DNA from: Peptoniphilaceae bacterium AM52-5BH
GTDB taxonomy: Bacteria; Bacillota; Clostridia; Tissierellales; Peptoniphilaceae
Reading direction: 5' to 3'
Assembly: GCA_027669155.1 (NCBI GenBank)
Contig: JAQEDR010000013.1
Span: 1-61,853, forward strand
DNA: 61,853 nucleotides
The notes beneath the pieces were generated by a model. That model was not told where the DNA came from. It searched no databases and saw only the letters and a program-made list of their open reading frames with translations. Numbering within the stretch: the stretch's first letter is position 1; each line of letters opens with the position of its first letter. Below, piece after piece: positions 25,801 through 34,492 of this stretch. Position numbers and translations under genes: made by a program.

Positions 25801-27647
25801 CAAAAAAACAGATTAAAGACAAATTAAAAGAACTTCCAGATCTACCCGGCGTTTATATAATGAGAAACGCTGAAGATGAGATAATCTATGTAGGCAAGGC
25901 CATTTCTCTAAAAAGGCGAGTACGCCAATATTTCGACAATAATAAAAACAAGGGAGCCAAGGTCCTTGCCATGGTCAAAAATATTGACCATTTCGAATAT
26001 ATTATTGTTCAAAATGAGGTGGAAGCTTTAGTTCTTGAGAGCAATTTAATCAAAAAGAATAGACCCAGATATAATATCGTTCTAAGGGATGATAAACAAT
26101 ATCCATATATTAAAATCTGTAAGGAGAAATATCCTAGGATAAAAAAGGTAAGGCAAGTTGTAAAGGATGGGGGACGCTACTTCGGACCCTACCCTGATGC
26201 CTATGCTGTAAATGACGCTATAGACCTATTCCACCTATATTATCCCTTTAGAACTTGTAATCTAAACTTCGATAAGGGAGCAAGACTTGATAGGCCATGT
26301 CTCAATTATTTCATACACAAGTGTAAGGGACCTTGTGTAGACAAAGAAGATGAGAAAAGATATTTAGATCATATAGATGATGTAGTTAAGTTTCTAGAGA
26401 ATAAATCAGAAAAAATCCCTAATTGGGTCATCACAAAGATGGATGAGTCAAGTAAGGAATTAAATTTTGAGATGGCGGCGAAATATAGGGATTACTATAG
26501 GGCCTTATCAGTAATTTCTGAAAGACAAAATGTGACTGAAACTGATGGAGATGATGTTGATATCATAGCCATGAGTAAGGGAATGAATTCTATTATAATT
26601 CAAGTTTTTTTCATGCGTATGGGTAAAATCGTCGATAGGGAACACTTCATAATCAAAAACGATTTTATGGAAACTGACTCAGATATTATGTCTTCATTTA
26701 TAAAGCAGTTTTATTTAGACATAATGTACGTGCCTAAAGAGATTCTAGTTCAATATATGCCGGATGAGCTTGATTCTATTAGTGAATTTTTATCTAGGAA
26801 GAAAAAATCCAAGGTATATATTCACAATCCTAAGCTAGGTAAGAAAAAAGAACTTGTAGATATGGCAAGTCGTAACGCTCTTGATATGAGAATTAAATAT
26901 GATAAGAGAGTTGAAAGAAAGGAAAGGAAAAAATCTTCTGGAATCAACCAGCTTATGGATATACTTAATCTCAAAGATGTATTTAGACTTGAATGTTACG
27001 ATATATCTAACACCTCAGGAGTTCTTTCGGTAGGATCTATGGTGGTCTTTGAAGGAGGTATTCCAATTCCTAAAGAATATAGGAAGTTTAAAATAAAGAC
27101 TGTTGTAGGTAGCGATGATTACGCTTCCCATAGAGAGGTTCTTAGAAGGAGACTTAAAAGAGGTTTAGAGGAGAAAGATAAGGGAAATACCCAAACAGGA
27201 TTTGGATCCCTGCCAGATTTGATCTTGATGGATGGAGGAAAGGGACAAGTTTCTATAGCAAGAGAAGTTATAGAAAGTTTGGGTTTATCTATAGAAGTAG
27301 CTGGACTTGTGAAGGATGATAAGCACACAACTAGGGAAATAGTCTACAATAATGAGGAAATTGCCATAAATAGAAGAGACCCAGTATATAAGCTCATTTA
27401 TGAAATCCAAGAAGAAGCGCATAGGTTTGCAATCAACTACCATAGAAAGTTGATGCAAAATACAATGAAGACAACAGAGCTAGATAATATAAAAGGGGTT
27501 GGTGAGAAAACTAGGAAAAACCTATACAAGCATTTTAAGACTATTTCAAATATTAAAAAGGCAAGTGTAGAAGAGTTAATGGAAGTTCCCTTGGTAGGGA
27601 AGGTTCAAGCCTTGGAAATATACAAATACTTTAGACTGAAAGGATAG
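25797..27647 (+). CDS. uvrC: excinuclease ABC subunit C
   Basis: A 616-residue nucleotide-excision-repair nuclease subunit. The N-terminal GIY-YIG domain (PGVYIMRNAEDEIIYVGKA, about 17-35) makes the 3' incision, and a UVR segment lies at about 200-235. The UvrC RNase-H-like domain (about 360-535, with LECYDISNTSG and LILMDGGKGQ) makes the 5' incision, and a helix-hairpin-helix pair ends the protein (IKGVGEKTRKNL, VPLVGKVQALEI). It starts with TTG, overlapping the pepP stop by 4 nt. uvrA and uvrB are not in the window. Confidence 0.96.
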   Translation: MTKKQIKDKLKELPDLPGVYIMRNAEDEIIYVGKAISLKRRVRQYFDNNKNKGAKVLAMVKNIDHFEYIIVQNEVEALVLESNLIKKNRPRYNIVLRDDKQYPYIKICKEKYPRIKKVRQVVKDGGRYFGPYPDAYAVNDAIDLFHLYYPFRTCNLNFDKGARLDRPCLNYFIHKCKGPCVDKEDEKRYLDHIDDVVKFLENKSEKIPNWVITKMDESSKELNFEMAAKYRDYYRALSVISERQNVTETDGDDVDIIAMSKGMNSIIIQVFFMRMGKIVDREHFIIKNDFMETDSDIMSSFIKQFYLDIMYVPKEILVQYMPDELDSISEFLSRKKKSKVYIHNPKLGKKKELVDMASRNALDMRIKYDKRVERKERKKSSGINQLMDILNLKDVFRLECYDISNTSGVLSVGSMVVFEGGIPIPKEYRKFKIKTVVGSDDYASHREVLRRRLKRGLEEKDKGNTQTGFGSLPDLILMDGGKGQVSIAREVIESLGLSIEVAGLVKDDKHTTREIVYNNEEIAINRRDPVYKLIYEIQEEAHRFAINYHRKLMQNTMKTTELDNIKGVGEKTRKNLYKHFKTISNIKKASVEELMEVPLVGKVQALEIYKYFRLKG

Positions 27648-27649
27648 AT

Positions 27650-28690
27650 ATGGCTAATAGTACAAATATAAGCGATTTTAGCGAACATATAGACAAAGAG
27701 ATCACAAGCGGTATTGATAAAAAAACTGTAAAACTAAGTAAGTTAGTTGAAATTTTAGATTTGGAAGTAATCCATAAATCAAGTGACTTTGAGGAAATTG
27801 AGCTAGAAAGTGCTGAAGTAAATAGACCTGGCCTACAACTTACAGGTTATCTAGAGAAATTCCCTCACAAGAGGCTTCAATTGATAGGCTCAGTAGAATA
27901 CACCTACCTAACAAGTCTTGACTCTAGAATGCAATATGAAAGATTTAGGGGAATACTTTCTTATAAGATTCCTGCTGTAATCTTTTCATACAATAAAGAT
28001 ATTCACCAAGATATAGAAGACTTGTGTGATTATTATGATGTCACACTACTTAGGTCTCCGCTAAAGTCAACAAGGCTGATATCCAAGCTATCAGATGAAC
28101 TAGAATACCAATTGGCCAAAACCAGCAATGTACATGGAGAACTATTGGAAGTCTTTGGTGTCGGTGTCCTAATAATGGGCAAGTCATCAGTAGGAAAAAG
28201 TGAAACAGCTCTTGATCTAGTAAACAGGGGGCATAGGCTAATAGCTGATGATATGGTCGATATAATTTCTGTAAGTAATAGACTCTCTGGTTCCTCCCCA
28301 GAAAACATAAGACACTACATGGAAATTAGGGGACTTGGAATAATAAATGTTAGAAGACTATACGGCTCAGGTTCAGTAAAAACATCGACAGAAATTGATC
28401 TGGTAATAGAATTAGAACAATGGAAGGAAGACTATGAATACGATAGGCTTGGTCTTGATGAGCACTTCATAGAAATTCTTGGCGTAAAGGTTCCTCATCT
28501 AGTGGTACCTGTCAGGGCTGGTAGAAATCTTGCAATGATTGTGGAAGTGGCAGCCATGAATCAAAGAGAGAAAAATCTTGGTTACAATGCTGCTAAGGTT
28601 ATGACTGATAATATCTTTAGACAAGCAGCCGGGAGAGAACCAGATAATTCCGTTAATTTTTTGGGAACAGAAGAAGATGAGAATTTTTAG
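27650..28690 (+). CDS. hprK: HPr kinase/phosphorylase
   Basis: A 346-residue bifunctional enzyme phosphorylating HPr on Ser46, the signal for catabolite control through CcpA in Firmicutes. The P-loop GKSSVGKSE is at about 177-185, ADDMVDI at about 200-206, and the family signature EIRGLGIINVRRLYG at about 224-238. The N-terminus is some 30 residues longer than in typical HprK, with no better internal start visible. It follows uvrC by 2 bp. Its presence implies an HPr-based regulatory circuit and makes cre-like sites in the window worth noting. Confidence 0.95.
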   Translation: MANSTNISDFSEHIDKEITSGIDKKTVKLSKLVEILDLEVIHKSSDFEEIELESAEVNRPGLQLTGYLEKFPHKRLQLIGSVEYTYLTSLDSRMQYERFRGILSYKIPAVIFSYNKDIHQDIEDLCDYYDVTLLRSPLKSTRLISKLSDELEYQLAKTSNVHGELLEVFGVGVLIMGKSSVGKSETALDLVNRGHRLIADDMVDIISVSNRLSGSSPENIRHYMEIRGLGIINVRRLYGSGSVKTSTEIDLVIELEQWKEDYEYDRLGLDEHFIEILGVKVPHLVVPVRAGRNLAMIVEVAAMNQREKNLGYNAAKVMTDNIFRQAAGREPDNSVNFLGTEEDENF

Positions 28691-28721
28691 ATGAGTCTTG
28701 GATAAGCTATTAAGCATAACT

Positions 28722-28748
28722 TTTCTAATCATTAAGATTAGGGAAATT
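28722..28748 (+). terminator. weak terminator after hprK
   Basis: TTTCTAATC-ATTAA-GATTAGGGAAA can form a stem with wobbles, but only a short T run follows. Confidence 0.35.
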
Positions 28749-28811
28749 TGGCAATGATACTAGCAAATCGATTGATCTTAGTTAAAAATATAAAAAAGTT
28801 TAAAATATCCC

Positions 28812-28840
28812 TTGACAATTTCTTCAATAAACTTTATACT
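28812..28840 (+). promoter_or_regulatory. strong promoter of PFOR-2
   Basis: TTGACA at 28812-28817, a 17-bp spacer and TATACT at 28835-28840, close to the sigma-A consensus. The leader is about 42 nt and ends in AGGAGG. Confidence 0.85.
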
Positions 28841-28888
28841 TTAAATAGTGTTAACGATATTTGTTACTAATATTATAGGAGGTCTTAA

Positions 28889-31800
28889 ATGACAGTTAAA
28901 AGAGCTATGAAGACTATGGATGGTAACACAGCAGCAGCTCACGTATCATATGCGTTCACTGATGTTGCAACAATCTATCCTATCACACCTTCATCACCAA
29001 TGCCAGAAGCAGTAGATGTTTGGGCTGCTAACGGTAGAAAAAATATTTTTGGTAGACCAGTTCAAGTAAAAGAAATGCAATCTGAAGCAGGTGCTGCAGG
29101 AGCAGTTCACGGAGCATTAGCAGCAGGAGCACTAACTACTACATATACTGCAAGTCAAGGATTATTACTAATGATCCCTAACATGTACAAAATTGCAGGT
29201 GAAAGATTACCAGGTGTATTCCACGTTGCAGCAAGAACACTTGCAACACACGCACTTTCAATCTATGGTGACCACTCAGACGTAATGGCAGCAAGACAAA
29301 CAGGTTTTGCAATGCTTTGTGCTTCTTCAGTTCAAGAAGTTATGGACTTAGGACCAGTTGCTCACTTATCAGCAATCAAAGGAAGCATTCCATTCGTAAA
29401 CTTCTTCGACGGATTTAGAACAAGTCACGAAATTCAAAAAATCCAAGTTTGGGACTACAAAGACCTAGCTCCACTTGTTGATATGGAAGCTGTAAATAGA
29501 TTTAAAAACAATTCACTAAACCCAGAAAGACCAAAGACAATTGGTACAGCTGAAAAGAACATCTTCTTCCAAAGAATGGAATCAAGCAACAATGCTTATG
29601 AAGATATCGTTGGTATAGCTGAAGATTACATGCACCAAATCAATGAATTAATTGGTACAAACTACGAATTATTCAACTACTATGGTGCAGATGATGCAGA
29701 AGAAATCATCGTAGCAATGGGTTCTGTTTGCCAAGCAGCAGAAGAAACAATAGATACCCTACTAGCTGAAGGCAAAAAAGTAGGTATGATTGAAGTTCAT
29801 CTATTTAGACCATTCTCAAAAGAACACTTACTAAAAGCAATTCCAAAAACAGTTAAGAAAATTGCTGTTCTTGATAGAACAAAAGAAAAAGGATCAATCG
29901 GTGAGCCACTACTACTAGATGTTAAATCTGCTTACTATGATCAAAAAGATAAACCACTTATCATCGGTGGTAGATATGGTCTTTCATCAAAAGATACAGT
30001 TCCAGCTGATATCGAAGCAGTATTTGAAAATCTTGCTAAAGATGAACCAAAAGAAGACTTCACAATCTCTATCAACGATGATGTAACACACAAATCACTT
30101 GAAAGAACAGATCTTAAGATTAGACAAGAAGGTACAACTAGATGTAAATTCTGGGGATTCGGATCTGACGGAACTGTTGGCGCTAACAAACAAGCTATCA
30201 AGATTATCGGTGATAACACAGACATGTACGCACAAGGTTACTTTGACTATGACTCAAAGAAATCAGGTGGTCTAACAGTTTCTCACTTAAGATTTGGTAA
30301 AGACCCAATCAGATCAACATACCTACTTGATGAAGCTGACTTTATGTCTTGCTCAAAGGTAGCTTATGTAAACCAGTATGACCTACTAAAAGGCCTTAAA
30401 GACGGTGGTAAATTCTTACTAAACTGTGCATGGACAGATGAAGAATTAGAAGAACACTTACCAGCAAATATGAAACGCTATATTGCAGAACATAACGTAG
30501 AATTCTACACAATTGATGCTTCTCACTTAGCTGCTCAAATTGGTCTAGGTTCTAGAACAAACATGATCATGCAATCTGCATTCTTCAAACTAGCTGACGT
30601 AATTCCATTAGAAGATGCCGTTAAATTCCTAAAAGACTCTATCGTTAAATCATATGGTCACAAGGGTGATGACATTGTAAACATGAACTACAAGGCAGTT
30701 GATAGCGGAATTGACGCAATCCACAAAGTAGAAGTACCAGAAGCTTGGAAAGACGCTGTTGATGAAAAGAAAGAAGAAAGAGAACTTCCAGAATTCATCA
30801 GAGAAATTGTTAAACCAATGCTTGAACAAAAAGAAGACGACATCCCAGTATCAGCATTCGTTGGTAGAGAAGATGGAGCATTCGAATCAGGTACAACACA
30901 ATACGAAAAGAGAGGTATCGCTCTTAACGTTCCAGAATGGCAACTTGAAAACTGTATCCAATGTAACCAATGTTCATACGTTTGTCCTCACGCAGTAATC
31001 AGACCTTTCTTAGTAACAGAAGAAGAAAAGGCAAACGCACCAGAAGGCTTTGAAACTAAAAAAGCTATTGGTAAGGGCATGGAAGGATACGAATTTAGAA
31101 TTCAAGTTTCTCCATTAGACTGTACTGGATGTGGTAACTGTGCAGACGTATGTCCAGCTCCAGAAAAAGCTCTTCTAATGAAACCATTCGAAGATGAAGT
31201 TGAAAAAGAAAAAGACAATTGGTACTACGCTCATGAAGAAGTTGGATACAAAGAAGATGTTATGGATCCAATGACTCTAAAGGGCAGCCAATTCAAACAA
31301 CCATTACTTGAGTTCTCAGGTGCTTGTGCAGGTTGTGGTGAAACACCATACGCTAAACTTGTAACACAACTATTTGGTGATAGAATGTACATTGCAAATG
31401 CTACAGGATGTTCATCAATCTGGGGAGCAAGTGCACCAGCTATGTCTTACACAAAGAACTCTTGTGGACAAGGCCCAGCTTGGGGTAACTCATTATTCGA
31501 AGATGCAGCTGAATACGGTTATGGTATGAAACTTGCAGCAGATGCTAACAAGTCATTACTTGAAACATACATGAACAACTTCTTAGAACTTGGTCTTGAT
31601 ACACCATTTAACGAAGCATTCAAAGCTTGGTTAGAAGGAAAAGAAACTGTTAATACTTCTAAGGAAGCAACAGCTAAGATCATGAAACTAAAAGAAGAAA
31701 CAGTAGACAGCGAAGAAGGTAAAGACCTACTAGATAAGATTTTCCAACTAAAAGATTACATGATTAAGAAATCAATCTGGATCTTTGGTGGTGACGGATG

Positions 31801-32416
31801 GAGCTACGATATCGGATTCGGTGGAGTTGACCACGTACTTGCTAGTGGTGAAGACATCAACATCCTTGTGTTCGATACAGAAGTTTACTCTAACACAGGT
31901 GGACAATCTTCTAAAGCTACACCATTATCTGCAGTAGCACAATTTGCTGCCGCTGGTAAGAAAGTAAGAAAGAAAGACCTTGGCCTAATGATGACTTCCT
32001 ACGGTTATGTATACTGTGCACAAGTAGCTATGGGTGCTAACCAAAACCAAACACTTAAAGCTCTTAAAGAAGCTGAAAGCTACAATGGTCCATCACTAGT
32101 TATAGCTTATGCACCATGTATCAACCACGGTATTAGAATCGGTATGGGTAAATCACAATACAGAGAAAAACAAGCTGTAGATGCTGGTTACTGGCACTTA
32201 TGGAGATTTGACCCAAGACTTGCAGACGAGGGCAAAAATCCATTCCAACTTGATTCTAGAGAACCAAAAGAATCATTCCAAGAATTTATTCAAGGTGAAG
32301 TAAGATACTCATCACTTAAGAGATCCTTCCCTGAAACAGCTGATGAACTATATGCTGAAGCAGAAAAAGCTGCTAAAGAAAGATATGAAACATACAAGAG
32401 ATTAGCTGGAAAATAA
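28889..32416 (+). CDS. nifJ: pyruvate:ferredoxin (flavodoxin) oxidoreductase, copy 2
   Basis: A 1175-residue PFOR with the same domain order as copy 1: YPITPSSPMPE near the N-terminus, CIQCNQCSYVCP (about 689), CTGCGNCADVCP (about 745), CAGCGETPY (about 813), GGDGWSYDIGF (about 967) and SNTGGQSSK. It stands alone between a near-consensus promoter and its own terminator, and its codon choice looks strongly restricted (mostly GAA, AAA, CCA, GGT), as expected for an abundant protein. I infer that it is the main housekeeping PFOR, with copy 1 tied to threonine breakdown. The two copies differ at many positions, so this is not an assembly duplication. Confidence 0.96.
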   Translation: MTVKRAMKTMDGNTAAAHVSYAFTDVATIYPITPSSPMPEAVDVWAANGRKNIFGRPVQVKEMQSEAGAAGAVHGALAAGALTTTYTASQGLLLMIPNMYKIAGERLPGVFHVAARTLATHALSIYGDHSDVMAARQTGFAMLCASSVQEVMDLGPVAHLSAIKGSIPFVNFFDGFRTSHEIQKIQVWDYKDLAPLVDMEAVNRFKNNSLNPERPKTIGTAEKNIFFQRMESSNNAYEDIVGIAEDYMHQINELIGTNYELFNYYGADDAEEIIVAMGSVCQAAEETIDTLLAEGKKVGMIEVHLFRPFSKEHLLKAIPKTVKKIAVLDRTKEKGSIGEPLLLDVKSAYYDQKDKPLIIGGRYGLSSKDTVPADIEAVFENLAKDEPKEDFTISINDDVTHKSLERTDLKIRQEGTTRCKFWGFGSDGTVGANKQAIKIIGDNTDMYAQGYFDYDSKKSGGLTVSHLRFGKDPIRSTYLLDEADFMSCSKVAYVNQYDLLKGLKDGGKFLLNCAWTDEELEEHLPANMKRYIAEHNVEFYTIDASHLAAQIGLGSRTNMIMQSAFFKLADVIPLEDAVKFLKDSIVKSYGHKGDDIVNMNYKAVDSGIDAIHKVEVPEAWKDAVDEKKEERELPEFIREIVKPMLEQKEDDIPVSAFVGREDGAFESGTTQYEKRGIALNVPEWQLENCIQCNQCSYVCPHAVIRPFLVTEEEKANAPEGFETKKAIGKGMEGYEFRIQVSPLDCTGCGNCADVCPAPEKALLMKPFEDEVEKEKDNWYYAHEEVGYKEDVMDPMTLKGSQFKQPLLEFSGACAGCGETPYAKLVTQLFGDRMYIANATGCSSIWGASAPAMSYTKNSCGQGPAWGNSLFEDAAEYGYGMKLAADANKSLLETYMNNFLELGLDTPFNEAFKAWLEGKETVNTSKEATAKIMKLKEETVDSEEGKDLLDKIFQLKDYMIKKSIWIFGGDGWSYDIGFGGVDHVLASGEDINILVFDTEVYSNTGGQSSKATPLSAVAQFAAAGKKVRKKDLGLMMTSYGYVYCAQVAMGANQNQTLKALKEAESYNGPSLVIAYAPCINHGIRIGMGKSQYREKQAVDAGYWHLWRFDPRLADEGKNPFQLDSREPKESFQEFIQGEVRYSSLKRSFPETADELYAEAEKAAKERYETYKRLAGK

Positions 32417-32430
32417 GAATAAAGCTTTTA

Positions 32431-32458
32431 AAAACCGTCATTAATTTGGCGGTTTTTT
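32431..32458 (+). terminator. terminator after PFOR-2
   Basis: AAAAACCGTC and GGCGGTTTTTT form a compact stem with an 8-nt loop and a T run. Confidence 0.85.
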
Positions 32459-32487
32459 CTATTGTTCAATATTCTTTGCTAAATTTA

Positions 32488-32517
32488 TTATAATTAATGT
32501 ATCGTTTATGGTATAAT
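32488..32517 (+). promoter_or_regulatory. promoter of the Asp23-fakA-recG run
   Basis: Extended -10 TGGTATAAT (TATAAT at 32512-32517) with TTATAA about 18 bp upstream. Confidence 0.5.
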
Positions 32518-32561
32518 CATTGTAAAAAGGTAATAGACTTACTGATCATACTGGAGGTATT

Positions 32562-32915
32562 ATGACTATTAAGTATGTTAATAATTTAGGAAAAGTAACC
32601 ATTGATGACTCACTTATAACTAATATTGCTGTAGCAAGTGTCATGCAATCATATGGGGTTGTGGGTCTTGCAAGCCAATCAGCAAAAGATGGTATATATG
32701 AACTTTTGAGAGTAAATAATATGCAAAAGGGAGTTCATATAAAAAGACTCGACAATGGGACTATATCTATCAATATTTCCTTATTTTTGAAATATGGTGT
32801 TAGAATTCCTGTAGTTTGTCAAAATATAATTGAAAATGTTAAATATAATGTTGAAAAATCTCTTAAGGTAAGAGTTGCCGAAGTGAACATTTATGTTCAA
32901 GGGATCAACAAATAG
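32562..32915 (+). CDS. Asp23/Gls24 family envelope protein (YloU-like)
   Basis: A 117-residue Asp23/Gls24 (DUF322) protein with the family pattern of a short N-terminal strand, the VASVMQSYGVVGLAS helix (about 22-36), and a C-terminal VKYNVEKSLKVRVAEVNIYVQGI (about 92-114). These proteins are linked to the cell envelope and alkaline stress. It lies 8 bp upstream of fakA, the same order as yloU-yloV in Bacillus, which supports the assignment. A second family member is at 39903-40229. Confidence 0.87.
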   Translation: MTIKYVNNLGKVTIDDSLITNIAVASVMQSYGVVGLASQSAKDGIYELLRVNNMQKGVHIKRLDNGTISINISLFLKYGVRIPVVCQNIIENVKYNVEKSLKVRVAEVNIYVQGINK

Positions 32916-32923
32916 GAGTGTAA

Positions 32924-34492
32924 ATGAAAAGTATTGATGCAAATAAACTCCAACAAATGATTATTGGAGCTTATGAATATTTAGATGAAAATAAAGACTT
33001 GGTTAATGAGCTAAATGTATTCCCTGTGCCAGATGGAGATACTGGTACAAATATGTTTATGACTATAAAATCAGGTCTTGATAAAGTTAATAAATCCGGA
33101 CTTTCTTCTGTTGAAGAAGTATCCAAGGCCCTAAGCCAAGGAACTCTTATGGGGGCTAGGGGAAACTCAGGTGTTATCCTATCTCAGTTAGTTCGTGGAA
33201 TGTCTAAGACCCTTAAGGGTAAGGATATAATCTATGTTGCTGATGTTAGAGATATCTTCGAAAATGCTAGCAAAACTGCTTATAAGGCTGTTATGCAACC
33301 AACAGAGGGGACAATCCTTACTGTAGCCAATAAAATGGCTGAAAAAGCCAATGAAGCCTTTGACGAAGACATAGAGTTGGACGATTATCTTATAGAAATT
33401 ATAGGAGCTGGTCAAGTAGCTTTAGATAATACCCCTAACCAACTACCTGTCTTAAAGGAAGCAGGAGTAGTAGATTCTGGTGGACAAGGTTTGATTTTTC
33501 TCTTAAGAGGAGCACTTAATGCACTAAATTCAAATATTGATAGAGATATCAACTTATCTGAAGAAAAAAATGATGATGACTTTACTTATAAGATTGAATT
33601 TGAACTTGTTGGCAATGGAGCAAATCTTATTTCCCTAGATGAAAACCTTAAAAGAATCACAAAAGATTATGAATCCGATTTAAATAAAGATACATTGAAA
33701 TCTTCTTTTAAGACTGACAGTCCACAAAACATTGTTCAGATGATCCTTATGGATGGAGTAATACTAAAGATCACTGTGGAAAATTTAAAACCTGATGTTG
33801 AAAATATTCCAGAAAGTAAGGAAGTTATCAATAAGAAATATGGATTTATTGCTGTATCTAGGGGTGAAGGATATAACGCCATAATGGAAAGCATGAATAT
33901 AGACAAAATTATTGCAGGCGGCCAAACCATGAACCCATCAACAGAAGATCTATACAAGGCAGTTGAAGAAATCAATGCTGAAAATATTTTTATTTTCCCA
34001 AACAATAAGAATATTATAATGTCTGCTAAACAAGCTGCTGAGGTTTCAGACAAAAATGTATTCGTTGTTGAGACAAGATCAATTCCTGAAGCCTTTAGTG
34101 CTATACTTGAATTTGATGAAGCTGTGGATCCTGAAGAAAACTTAGAAAATATGAATGAGGTTATTGAAGATATTCATATTGCAGAAGTTTCGATATCAAT
34201 AAGAGACACAAGCGTCAACGACATAAAGATAAGAAAAGATGATTATATTGGAATTCTTGATGGAAAAATAGTTGCTACGGACTCATCAATAGAAAAAACA
34301 TGTGAGGAAACTATAGCAGATATTATTGAAGAAGACGATATTTCTTTGATAACTATTTATTACGGTGAAGATATAGAAAAAAGAAGAGCTAAGGATTTCT
34401 CCAAGAAACTCGCCAAAAAGTTCAAGGACGTAGATTGTGAATTAGTCTACGGTGGACAACCGGTTTACTACTATACAATCACACTTGAATAA
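32924..34492 (+). CDS. fakA: fatty acid kinase, ATP-binding subunit (DAK2/DhaL domain)
   Basis: A 522-residue FakA/YloV protein that phosphorylates FakB-bound fatty acids to acyl-phosphates for phospholipid synthesis. The N-terminal DhaL domain (about 1-200) carries the Mg-ATP loop FPVPDGDTGTNMF (about 32-44), MGARGNSGVIL (about 83-93) and DSGGQGL. The remaining domains match the middle and C-terminal FakA regions that contact FakB (GGQTMNPSTED near 330, ending in VYGGQPVYYYTI). Two FakB-like DegV genes are at 10045 and 13666. It overlaps recG by one base. Confidence 0.9.
   Translation: MKSIDANKLQQMIIGAYEYLDENKDLVNELNVFPVPDGDTGTNMFMTIKSGLDKVNKSGLSSVEEVSKALSQGTLMGARGNSGVILSQLVRGMSKTLKGKDIIYVADVRDIFENASKTAYKAVMQPTEGTILTVANKMAEKANEAFDEDIELDDYLIEIIGAGQVALDNTPNQLPVLKEAGVVDSGGQGLIFLLRGALNALNSNIDRDINLSEEKNDDDFTYKIEFELVGNGANLISLDENLKRITKDYESDLNKDTLKSSFKTDSPQNIVQMILMDGVILKITVENLKPDVENIPESKEVINKKYGFIAVSRGEGYNAIMESMNIDKIIAGGQTMNPSTEDLYKAVEEINAENIFIFPNNKNIIMSAKQAAEVSDKNVFVVETRSIPEAFSAILEFDEAVDPEENLENMNEVIEDIHIAEVSISIRDTSVNDIKIRKDDYIGILDGKIVATDSSIEKTCEETIADIIEEDDISLITIYYGEDIEKRRAKDFSKKLAKKFKDVDCELVYGGQPVYYYTITLE

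Noticed and set aside
28845..28872. possible Rex-type operator after the PFOR-2 promoter
   Set aside because: TTAAC and GTTA are inverted relative to the Rex consensus and spaced by 7 nt; not a convincing match.
28889..32416. PFOR-2 as an assembly duplication of PFOR-1
   Set aside because: The copies differ at many positions in both DNA and protein, with different neighbours, promoters and leaders.
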